Part shown: one piece after another, positions 35,809 through 44,150 of the stretch
How positions within the stretch are numbered: the stretch's first letter is position 1
Layout: each line of letters starts with the position of its first letter
DNA from: a virus
Length of the DNA: 64,000 bases
Strand: one strand, 5' to 3'
Virus record (IMG/VR): IMGVR_UViG_3300042892_005961
Span: 124,001 to 188,000 of that record
Position numbers and translations under genes: made by a program
The notes under the pieces: model-generated
Told to the model about the DNA's origin: nothing
The model's database searches: none
The model's input: the letters and a program-made list of their open reading frames with translations, nothing else

Positions 35809-37976
35809 TAACAGTTAGTTTTATTTTTATAATTATTAAATCCACCAAATAGATCATTTTTATTTTTATATGATTTTTCATTTCTTAAATAAAAATTAAT
35901 ATCATTTACAACATAGTGTGTATTATTCATATATGGAAATCTTGTTCCATTACCATCTTGATCCACAAATCCATGATCATATAAATCTCTCCATTTCCAT
36001 AATTTATCATCATTATCGTAAATTGCATTTTCGGGTAAATTGATTAAATCGTTTGTTTTTGAACTTTCGATATATGGAGATAGTTCTCTTAATTTAACTC
36101 TGTAGTGTGGTTGGTAATAATACCCGACTGTATTTGATGGTGTTGCTCCTTGATAAAAACTATCTTGATCTTGTGAGTGATAAAATAATCTATTACTTCC
36201 ACCTACTGTTGTTCCAGAAAAAATTGTTTTGTGTGAAAATTTATGAAACGCCTCACTAATAATTCTTTCTTTTAATTCTTTTCTATTGTATTCAACGAAG
36301 GCACCTGTAAGACCTGTGGTTCCTACCGGTATAGTTGTTCCGCCAGTAAATGTTACACCCGTATAATTGTAGGTACTACCTAATATTGTATTTGTTTTAC
36401 CACTGAACGTTTGTGTTAATCCTGTCATTACCTTTTCAACCGATGTTGTTCCACTAAATTGATTATCCAACCAATTATCATGAAAATTAAATTTAAATCC
36501 TACTTTTGGTGGGTAATCAAATAATCCGTTACCGTTTTTAAAAATTATACTTACATAAACTTCTGTTGGTGTGTAACCCAAATTATTGGTTATTCCGGTT
36601 AATGAGAATGTTTCTTTAAAATCAAATAATACAGATTCTTGTCGATTTCTTTCTACTAATATATCATTTTCTTGTAATGGATTTTCGAATAATATTTTTC
36701 TTTCGTCTTCAAAAATTGATGATTCAAAACCAACTTTATCCATAATATATTGTTGATCTCCTGTTAATGTTTTATGTTTATGAACATAATATTGTGACGT
36801 TGTTCCTGAAATATTTTTAATATCTAAACATCTTTTACCTAACACAACTGAGCTTAATATTGTTCCCGACGAAAATTCATTTTTTAATATGTTGATTACA
36901 TAATTTTCTGAATTATAAGTTTGATTACCAACACTATCGATATAGTAAATTCTATATTTTTCGGTGTCGGAAGTAATTGGTATTGTATAATATTGTCTAT
37001 TAGATGTTTGTTGCCAGAAACTTGTTGATCCCGTAATCGGTGGTATATTATTTAAATTAGAATTTACTAAAGATTTATAAGTTGCTCCCGAATAAAAAAC
37101 TAAATTATTAACATCATAAGTTTCAGTTGAATTCCAATTAGTAACTAATTTCCAATTTGTATTTCCTGTTAGTGGTGGTATGTTATTTACATTACTATTT
37201 ATTTTTGATGTATATATTTTATCAGAATAATGTATAATATTATCTTTACTATAGGTAACTCCTGAAACCCAATTATGAGAAGTATATGTACCTCCCGATA
37301 GAATAATATATTCCCCTTGTGATATTCCGTGTTCAACTGGTGATGTTAATATATAATAATTTGGATCTGTTGTACTGTCTACTCTAAATGGTATTCCGTT
37401 ACCAGCAACAAAGTTAAAATTAGTTTCATCTGATAAAGTATAGTTCATAGTGAATCCACTATCTTGTCCGTTCACATAACTTAAATATAAATTCCAATTT
37501 TTATAAGGAGCGTCGATTGATGTTGTGATGGTATGACCGGTGTATCTTCCAAATGGTGTTCCGTCAAATAAATCAATTTTTGGTATTACATTTGTTGTTC
37601 CTAATGTAGATCCATATGAAGGGGTTGTCCTTTCTCGTAAAACATCATTTCTTAAAAATGCAAATTCATTATATGGTACAAATCCTAAATCATTTCCCGT
37701 TCCGTCACCACATAAATAAAGGTTTCTTAATAGTGGAATATAATCAGTAAAACCATTATACATGTTTCTAAAAACCATTTTTAATTTACCATATATTTTA
37801 TAATTAAAACTTTGGTTTCTTTCATCATCAAATAATTCGGTTAGATTTAACATTATATTTCTATCACCTTCTCTCATCAATGTCTCATCATTATCTAATT
37901 TAACATTAAGATTAAGATCCTGTTCATCTGCCTTAAAATATCTTTTACTCGGTAATAAAATTTGTTTCTTTTTCAT
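35808..37976 (-). CDS. Baseplate structural protein with two CBM5/12-like repeats
   Basis: The 722-residue protein begins with a charged strand-rich N-terminus (KKKQILLPSKRYFKADEQDL). At about residues 235-330 it carries two tandem motifs, HNWVSGVTYSKDNIIHYSD ... NNIPPLTGNTNW and NWNSTETYDVNNLVFYSG ... NNIPPITGSTSFW, which look like chitin/cellulose-binding CBM5/12 folds. The 32202-33674 protein has one copy. Place among wedge genes suggests a baseplate outer component. Confidence 0.6.
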   Translation of the reverse strand: MKKKQILLPSKRYFKADEQDLNLNVKLDNDETLMREGDRNIMLNLTELFDDERNQSFNYKIYGKLKMVFRNMYNGFTDYIPLLRNLYLCGDGTGNDLGFVPYNEFAFLRNDVLRERTTPSYGSTLGTTNVIPKIDLFDGTPFGRYTGHTITTSIDAPYKNWNLYLSYVNGQDSGFTMNYTLSDETNFNFVAGNGIPFRVDSTTDPNYYILTSPVEHGISQGEYIILSGGTYTSHNWVSGVTYSKDNIIHYSDKIYTSKINSNVNNIPPLTGNTNWKLVTNWNSTETYDVNNLVFYSGATYKSLVNSNLNNIPPITGSTSFWQQTSNRQYYTIPITSDTEKYRIYYIDSVGNQTYNSENYVINILKNEFSSGTILSSVVLGKRCLDIKNISGTTSQYYVHKHKTLTGDQQYIMDKVGFESSIFEDERKILFENPLQENDILVERNRQESVLFDFKETFSLTGITNNLGYTPTEVYVSIIFKNGNGLFDYPPKVGFKFNFHDNWLDNQFSGTTSVEKVMTGLTQTFSGKTNTILGSTYNYTGVTFTGGTTIPVGTTGLTGAFVEYNRKELKERIISEAFHKFSHKTIFSGTTVGGSNRLFYHSQDQDSFYQGATPSNTVGYYYQPHYRVKLRELSPYIESSKTNDLINLPENAIYDNDDKLWKWRDLYDHGFVDQDGNGTRFPYMNNTHYVVNDINFYLRNEKSYKNKNDLFGGFNNYKNKTNC

Positions 37977-37989
37977 TTTTTAGTTTTTA

Positions 37990-40900
37990 TTAAGGAACTT
38001 GGTTTTCACATTCAAGTAAATTAAATGCCCCTTTAGGACCAAATAAATCTACAAACTTATCCATTCCCGTTTTACCCGCCATTAGTCCAAAATAAAAATG
38101 AAATGGTGTCGAAAGGATTTGTCTATTTCCACTGTAATAATCAATTGTTGGTCTTATGATATAATCAATTGAACTACTCCAAAATTGTGAGTGCCAACCA
38201 TTTGTTATTGTAATACCTTGGTATGTTGAGTTACCCGATACTGGACCAACTCTTGTATATAATGTTCCTCCTGTTGGTGCCTTAGTATATTGTCCCGACC
38301 CACCAGATAATAATTGATTTGTAAATCCTGTTACGTGTAAATAAGTAAAACCAGGATATTCTAAACCATAGTCCTCACTACTATCAAAAGGATTTTCATC
38401 AAGATCAACAATATCAAAATCAATTTGATCTGTACCATCTCCATTTATTGTTAAACCACTAAAAGTATAAGTCATTGGTAATAACAAATATTTGTCTGAC
38501 GAATCATTTGGTGCTCCATTAATATTATAAGCATATGTCATTCCTTGTAAAGGTTGTAATTCAACGGAACCATAATCCCAAGATTGACTATCTTTATATT
38601 CATTATATGGGCCAAATCCTTCACCTCCCTTATCCCACAAATAAAACGGTACTTTTTGTGAAGATCCATAAGTATCAGAATCCCAACCCAATCTTCCTGG
38701 TTCATTTAAACACGCTCTAATTCTTTCACCATCTTCTTTTAGATCGAAAGTAACCGGTAATGGTCCATATTGAGAGTTTACGGTTTTAAAAACTTCAGGA
38801 TAAATCTCAGGATCTAACTTATTGAATTGATATGCAAGATATTTTGAATTTTCTAAATCAAATCCTTCTATACCGGCTTCATTATTAATAGATAATAATT
38901 GTAGAATATCTCCATCTAAAATTTGTCTTAGACCTATTTTATTTTGAAATCCTTTGTTGGTAAAAAACATATCTAAATTTCCGAGAGCTCCTCCGACATC
39001 CATTCTATAATTAATTGCTAATCCAAGTAAATCTCCAATGTCTTGATATGAGGTAGGTCCAATACTTCTTGATACAGAACAATTTGGATCTAATCTTTTA
39101 TCAATACATATTTCTTTAATAAATTCATCTCTTGGTCCTAAATCTACAAATGTCGTAGGGTGATTTAATTCATTAGGTATAAAATTACCATTTTTAAATT
39201 TAGCTGACCTATAATAAAATTTATTAATTCCGTTACCTACGAATCTTACCAATGTCCTACAATATCTTATTAATTTTTCATTATTACTACTTATAGCTCT
39301 AGTAACTCCTTTAGCTTTAAATTGTAAAAAATATAGTGATCCAGATAACCAATTATCAATAAAACCATAATTAACGACACCACCACAAAACATTTTACCC
39401 ACTCGTTTTCTTCTATAGTATTCTCTCAATATACCTGTTAATCTTGCTGGAGTTTGAGTACCTGGAACAATATAAAAAACTCCGTTTGCGAATTCACTTC
39501 TTGCACTTGGGGTTGCGTATCCTCCATTATAATTATAACTTTCACAAGCAAAATCTTGAACACCTGTTACGAATGGATTACCTGAATTATATGGATAATA
39601 TGATTCTGGCACATTTATTGCTCCCCCATAAATTGCGGTGGAGATTAATATATTACCTGCACTTAATTCTGTTTTTAATTGTGCATTAGTTTGAACATAT
39701 TTTCTTCCTATATTTTCTGGTAAAAGTGTAGCATTATAACCGCAACCTTTAAATTCACTCGTATTACTAGTATTCGTAACAAAATACCCTGTCACCAAAT
39801 TATCATCATATAATGTATCATAATAACCACAACTACTATTTCCACTATAAGATATGCCAGAACCATTTCCACCTCCAATAGTGGAACTTTCATCTGAACA
39901 TTCGACGCATTCAGGATAATTAATTAAACTTAATTTTGTTTGATTATTAATAACAAATTCTGTAAGTCTTGATCTTAGAGGTCTATTCCTTTTTGCCGCA
40001 ACAGAAATTAACGCTTCGACTATAAATCCTAAAATAAAAACTGTAAAATTTAAAAATTGTAATGTTAAAAATTTAATAACAAAATCCAATACTAATAAAA
40101 AATCGGCAATTAATAATGGAAATGTATAATTCTTTATACCAAAATTTGATGGTGGTGTTAGTTTATCTCCACAATCTTCTTCTTCACTTGGAATTGTGTC
40201 ATTTATATTAGCGAAACCGACTTGTCCAATTAAATTTGTGCCGTTATATCTCTGTTGAAATGACGATACTGTATAGACTTTATTATATGTAAATCTATAA
40301 AAATAATCTTGTGGATAATACTCACCTCCATCATTATTTAAAATTAATGGTAAAGCCTCAGATGGATAATCACTTAGACTTGTTGAAAACGCATATGATT
40401 TATCATTTGGAACATCATAAGAAAATCCACCTAACGTTTCGGTTAATTGATACTCTCTTATGTTTGGTAACAAATAATCAGCATTAAATCTAACTCTCGT
40501 TAAATCATTATCATTCATGTTAATTCTAAATCTATAACATCCTGATGTTGGAATACCTCTATTAATATCATTAGTTATTTCATTCTCACCAAATTCATTT
40601 GTAATTACATAATCCATGTTCATAACAACCGGTAATACAAATCCACCGTCATCGGGTATATCCTCATTTATATTAACAACTTCTAAACGTGGGTAATTGT
40701 TATCATCTTTTTGAGGTGTGAATCTAATAGCTTCAATCTTACCTGACTTAGCAACTAAATCACATTTTCTTCCCATTTTTCTTCTTGGGGTACAAGCTTT
40801 ATTAATTGCATTTTTACTACTGTCAGTAAAAATACCACCAATTACATATGCTTTAGGTTGAATATTAACTCCGTTTTCTGTTAAGTCAAAATCTGTTCTT

Positions 40901-41607
40901 GTAATACCAATCTCACATAAAGATTCATTTCCCCAAAAAGGATAAACTTGGATGATTTTATTTATACTAACAATTTGTGGTAAAGAGTCTAAATCTTCAG
41001 ATTCTTTAAATGAGAATTTGTTTTTAAATCCATCGACATTTATTCCTTGTCTAATAAAATCATACGGTCTTAAAGAGAAACAACCGACATCAGATAAGTC
41101 AGCATCCATATGTATTGTTTGTGCACCAATAGGTACACCCCAAATCATAAAATCACCCGCACTATTTGTTTTAACTGTGTATTTGTAATATTTCTCATAT
41201 ACCTCTAAAACTTCTTCTCTCTCTAAAATATTAGTTTGATCGGGAAACGTCCCCGTTTTTGCATGTCCACTATGTTGTTGTCTTGATGGTAATAAGTTAT
41301 AACGATAATTATTTTCGTCTCTGTCAGTAACTTCCTTATATGGGTAAAGAGTAGAAATTACAGGATCCTCTTCATCTTCTATTGTTAATGGTACAAATAT
41401 TGATACTCTTACATTACCGAGTCCAAAACCATTGTTTGCAGTAACTCTACCACAGACAACTCCGTAATCAGAGCACATCGAAGTGTAAATCTCTTTTTGA
41501 CTAAATTTTAAAGATAAAATCTCTAAAACGTCAAAATCTTGTTTTAACTCAACTGTGATTTTTTGGTCAACCCCAATATTGGTTGAAATTCTATGCTTTT
41601 GTATCAT
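37990..41607 (-). CDS. Large baseplate protein (gp7-like position)
   Basis: This 1205-residue protein starts MIQKHRISTNIGVDQKITV. Near residue 50 it has GVVCGRVTANNGFGLGNVRV, a carboxypeptidase-regulatory or CNA-B-like β-sandwich, followed by further β and Cys-containing regions (CSDESSTIGGGNGSG). A single hydrophobic stretch (FPLLIADFLLVLDFVIKFLTL) occurs near residue 505, unusual for a virion protein. Its size and place just after the gp6-like gene recall T4 gp7, but I have no sequence support for that identity. Confidence 0.6.
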   Translation of the reverse strand: MIQKHRISTNIGVDQKITVELKQDFDVLEILSLKFSQKEIYTSMCSDYGVVCGRVTANNGFGLGNVRVSIFVPLTIEDEEDPVISTLYPYKEVTDRDENNYRYNLLPSRQQHSGHAKTGTFPDQTNILEREEVLEVYEKYYKYTVKTNSAGDFMIWGVPIGAQTIHMDADLSDVGCFSLRPYDFIRQGINVDGFKNKFSFKESEDLDSLPQIVSINKIIQVYPFWGNESLCEIGITRTDFDLTENGVNIQPKAYVIGGIFTDSSKNAINKACTPRRKMGRKCDLVAKSGKIEAIRFTPQKDDNNYPRLEVVNINEDIPDDGGFVLPVVMNMDYVITNEFGENEITNDINRGIPTSGCYRFRINMNDNDLTRVRFNADYLLPNIREYQLTETLGGFSYDVPNDKSYAFSTSLSDYPSEALPLILNNDGGEYYPQDYFYRFTYNKVYTVSSFQQRYNGTNLIGQVGFANINDTIPSEEEDCGDKLTPPSNFGIKNYTFPLLIADFLLVLDFVIKFLTLQFLNFTVFILGFIVEALISVAAKRNRPLRSRLTEFVINNQTKLSLINYPECVECSDESSTIGGGNGSGISYSGNSSCGYYDTLYDDNLVTGYFVTNTSNTSEFKGCGYNATLLPENIGRKYVQTNAQLKTELSAGNILISTAIYGGAINVPESYYPYNSGNPFVTGVQDFACESYNYNGGYATPSARSEFANGVFYIVPGTQTPARLTGILREYYRRKRVGKMFCGGVVNYGFIDNWLSGSLYFLQFKAKGVTRAISSNNEKLIRYCRTLVRFVGNGINKFYYRSAKFKNGNFIPNELNHPTTFVDLGPRDEFIKEICIDKRLDPNCSVSRSIGPTSYQDIGDLLGLAINYRMDVGGALGNLDMFFTNKGFQNKIGLRQILDGDILQLLSINNEAGIEGFDLENSKYLAYQFNKLDPEIYPEVFKTVNSQYGPLPVTFDLKEDGERIRACLNEPGRLGWDSDTYGSSQKVPFYLWDKGGEGFGPYNEYKDSQSWDYGSVELQPLQGMTYAYNINGAPNDSSDKYLLLPMTYTFSGLTINGDGTDQIDFDIVDLDENPFDSSEDYGLEYPGFTYLHVTGFTNQLLSGGSGQYTKAPTGGTLYTRVGPVSGNSTYQGITITNGWHSQFWSSSIDYIIRPTIDYYSGNRQILSTPFHFYFGLMAGKTGMDKFVDLFGPKGAFNLLECENQVP

Positions 41608-41662
41608 TCTTATAATAAATAGAAACTATGTGATTTTCTATATATTATAACGAAAAAACATT

Positions 41663-43492
41663 TTAAAATGTAGCCGTTCCTAATGTTTTAACCCTAACTT
41701 TAATATCTTTATTTGGGAATCTAATTTGGAAGATTTGATTTGACTTCATAAAGATCATATTATCGGATTGATTTATCAATCTAGTGTTTTGATCTGTTGT
41801 TTGTGATGGCTCCGCAGATGAATACTCACCTCCTATTTTACTGTAAACTCTTGTCTCAATTACATTTATCACACCTGATACGCTACCTACGATTTTGTTT
41901 AAAGCACCGATAAACAAAGGATCACCCATTTTACGTTTTTCTATTGCAAAATGTTCAATTGTATCCTGAATTACCGTTTGTATGATATCCGTCTGATTTG
42001 CGTTTTTATCTATGTTTAAATCAATTTCTAACCCCATATCGATGACTTCACCACTTACAATATCCAAATAGTCATTAATCATTTTATATTCCGTAAGATA
42101 GGTTAAAATGTTCGATTTTAGTGTATAAGAAACAGTATCAGTTAAATTACCTTGGTCGTCATATGATAATAATTTAATTCTAATCTTATTATCTTCCTCC
42201 ATAACATTAACCTTAGCTGGTGCTCCGTATGTTGATGGCATCGTTTCAATTAATGATTTATAATCATTTAATGTAACCGCCCTATTTTGTGCTGCAAAGT
42301 TATATGAAACCATATTACGAATTTCTTCGATTGTTGGTTGGTCCGCACCACCTACTGCAGGTGTTATGTTATTAACTCTAAGTGATTGTACCACACCAGT
42401 ATTCTTTGCTGGCACAGGTCCTGAAACTATAAATTCAACATCATCTACGTTTGTAATTACATTCACCCCTAAGTTACTATCTTTACCACCACCCACACGA
42501 TATTGTACAAATAATGTTGTATTAATTTTTGGTGTAGTTCCTAATGATAGATTATTTAAATAACTCGCCAAATTAACTTTCAATTGTCCTGTCATATAGT
42601 TGTCCAAATTGTCTAATGGATTAACTGTACCCGAACCAAATGTTAATGAAAAATAACCTTCAGGTGTATATTCTGTTATGAATTTATTATTAACAGGTAA
42701 AAACGTTCCTGCGGTAAAATTATTTGTATCCGATACAGACGTTGGGTCTGGCACAAATACTTTATCTTGAATTAATGATTTAACCTCATACCATTTGTTT
42801 GAGGTATTAGAAAATTCATTTGATGTTGGATTACTTGTAAAAGTTGTACCGTCCTTATGAATAACAGATGTTACTCCTAATACGTTTTGTTCGGGTAAGT
42901 ATAATTTTAAGAAAGGTTTTTGATCCGCTTGGTTTATAACTCTTCTATAAATTTTTGTTATACCATTTACAACAGGTTCTCTTTTTGTAATTGTATAAGA
43001 TATTAATCTATTATTTACATCAAAATTTGGTATCTTTAATCTATTAGGTTCTCCTTTTTTATTAAATGGAACAGAAAAATCAATATCATCAATTGTTTCA
43101 AAAACTTGACCTCCTCCTGAAACTTGAGCACCACTCTTTAATATACCCAAATATCTAACATCTTCTTTATCTCCTCTAACATCCACAGTAATTGAAAAAT
43201 CACATAATGCAACTGATGGTCTAACTCCTGGTAATCTAATACCATATGTTTTTGCAATATGATATAATGATTGTCTTTGTTGTGCAAAATCCAACATAGT
43301 TTCCTGCCAAACTCTATCAATGTGAAAGTGTAAGTTATCCGCAACCGCGGCATTAATATCTAATAACACCGAATAAATCGATGCGTCGTTAAAATTTTTA
43401 ACTAAATCAGGATAGTAATTTTTAGTTAATGTTACTAATTCATTTCTTAATCCCTGAAAATCTCTTGTTGCGTATGATATCTGTTTACTCAT
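41663..43492 (-). CDS. 6: Gp6-like baseplate wedge protein (baseplate J family)
   Basis: The 609-residue protein has the N-terminal block of gp6/gpJ proteins (ISYATRDFQGLRNELVTLTKNYYPDLVKNFNDAS..), with helices that form wedge contacts, and the later GGADQPTIEEIRNMVSYNF plus RAVTLNDYKSLIETMP motif typical of baseplate J. It starts 1 bp after gp25, as in many myophages. It is a core element of the inner baseplate ring. Confidence 0.85.
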   Translation of the reverse strand: MSKQISYATRDFQGLRNELVTLTKNYYPDLVKNFNDASIYSVLLDINAAVADNLHFHIDRVWQETMLDFAQQRQSLYHIAKTYGIRLPGVRPSVALCDFSITVDVRGDKEDVRYLGILKSGAQVSGGGQVFETIDDIDFSVPFNKKGEPNRLKIPNFDVNNRLISYTITKREPVVNGITKIYRRVINQADQKPFLKLYLPEQNVLGVTSVIHKDGTTFTSNPTSNEFSNTSNKWYEVKSLIQDKVFVPDPTSVSDTNNFTAGTFLPVNNKFITEYTPEGYFSLTFGSGTVNPLDNLDNYMTGQLKVNLASYLNNLSLGTTPKINTTLFVQYRVGGGKDSNLGVNVITNVDDVEFIVSGPVPAKNTGVVQSLRVNNITPAVGGADQPTIEEIRNMVSYNFAAQNRAVTLNDYKSLIETMPSTYGAPAKVNVMEEDNKIRIKLLSYDDQGNLTDTVSYTLKSNILTYLTEYKMINDYLDIVSGEVIDMGLEIDLNIDKNANQTDIIQTVIQDTIEHFAIEKRKMGDPLFIGALNKIVGSVSGVINVIETRVYSKIGGEYSSAEPSQTTDQNTRLINQSDNMIFMKSNQIFQIRFPNKDIKVRVKTLGTATF

Positions 43493-43493
43493 C

Positions 43494-43946
43494 TTATATG
43501 TTTAAAATTATAAAGTCGGAAGTTGAAAATGACCCGTTATTAACTGTATATTCTATTTTAACTACCGCCGTATATGGTTTTGTCGATTCATCAGAAACCC
43601 TAAATAATCTTTCATCTTCATCTTGTGCAATACTTCTTTGTCGATTTGGATCATCTTCGGCGGATGTTATAGATATATTTGTAATATCTAAGTTTGGTAT
43701 GAATTTTTTAACTCCTTCTCTGATTTCTTCTTCAATTAAATTATATGTAATTGCGTCATTTTGATCAAAAATATATTGATATATTCTTGTTCCAAAATCA
43801 GGTAAGTAATATCTACTACCTTTTCTTGTTAAAATAAGGTGTATAAGATTGGCTCTAATCTCCTTTTCAGGGATTTCAGTCATATTAAGATAATCTCCTT
43901 TAGGACTATCTCTAAATGGATAATCAATACCGTACGTTACTGCCAT
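43494..43946 (-). CDS. 25: Gp25-like baseplate wedge protein
   Basis: From ATG 43946 this encodes 150 residues. A TTG start two codons upstream is possible but not needed. It has the gp25/GPW pattern: DYPFRDSPKGDYLNM; IRANLIHLILTRKGSRYYLPDFGTRI; then IEEEIREGVKKFIPNL. The LTRKGSR-xx-xPDFG motif is characteristic of this family. It forms the sheath-initiator part of the baseplate wedge next to gp6. Confidence 0.88.
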   Translation of the reverse strand: MAVTYGIDYPFRDSPKGDYLNMTEIPEKEIRANLIHLILTRKGSRYYLPDFGTRIYQYIFDQNDAITYNLIEEEIREGVKKFIPNLDITNISITSAEDDPNRQRSIAQDEDERLFRVSDESTKPYTAVVKIEYTVNNGSFSTSDFIILNI

Positions 43947-43976
43947 ATTCAATAAATATAGATAAACCTAAAATGG

Positions 43977-44150
43977 TTATGTATCCTCTTTTATTTTTGA
44001 GTTCCCTTTTATAATATGTGGGGGGTCATAAGGACAATTTGCGCATCCATTGGAACAACAATGTCCTCTCTTCTGTAAAAAAAGAGAAGTCAGAACCATA
44101 AGCCCCGACTTCTCATCTATGTAATAATCTACTCCTTCCTCTAATTTCAT
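43977..44150 (-). CDS. DUF5522-like 57-residue Cys-rich protein
   Basis: A frame from ATG 44150 (overlapping the NrdJ stop as TAATG) to TAA 43977 encodes 57 residues. It contains GVDYYIDEKSGLMVLTSLFL and then KRGHCCSNGCANCPYDPP. The CCxxGCxxCPY block (Cys31, 32, 36, 39) is the signature I know for DUF5522, a family of small bacterial proteins of unknown function. The Cys residues probably bind a metal or iron-sulfur cluster. Coupling to a class II ribonucleotide reductase could point to a redox or metal role. The gene also contains a terminator-like hairpin. Confidence 0.75.
   Translation of the reverse strand: MKLEEGVDYYIDEKSGLMVLTSLFLQKRGHCCSNGCANCPYDPPHIIKGNSKIKEDT
44084..44114 (-). promoter_or_regulatory. 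Terminator-like hairpin inside the DUF5522 gene
   Basis: On the coding strand GAGAAGTC, a 15-nt loop and GACTTCTC form an 8-bp perfect stem followed by TTTTTTT. This is a textbook intrinsic terminator but lies within codons of the 57-residue gene. It may attenuate transcription past nrdJ, depending on ribosome movement. Confidence 0.5.

Noticed and set aside
44084-44114. Operon terminator directly ending nrdJ
   Set aside because: A conserved-looking DUF5522 coding frame runs through it, so I treat it as an intragenic element rather than a simple operon end.
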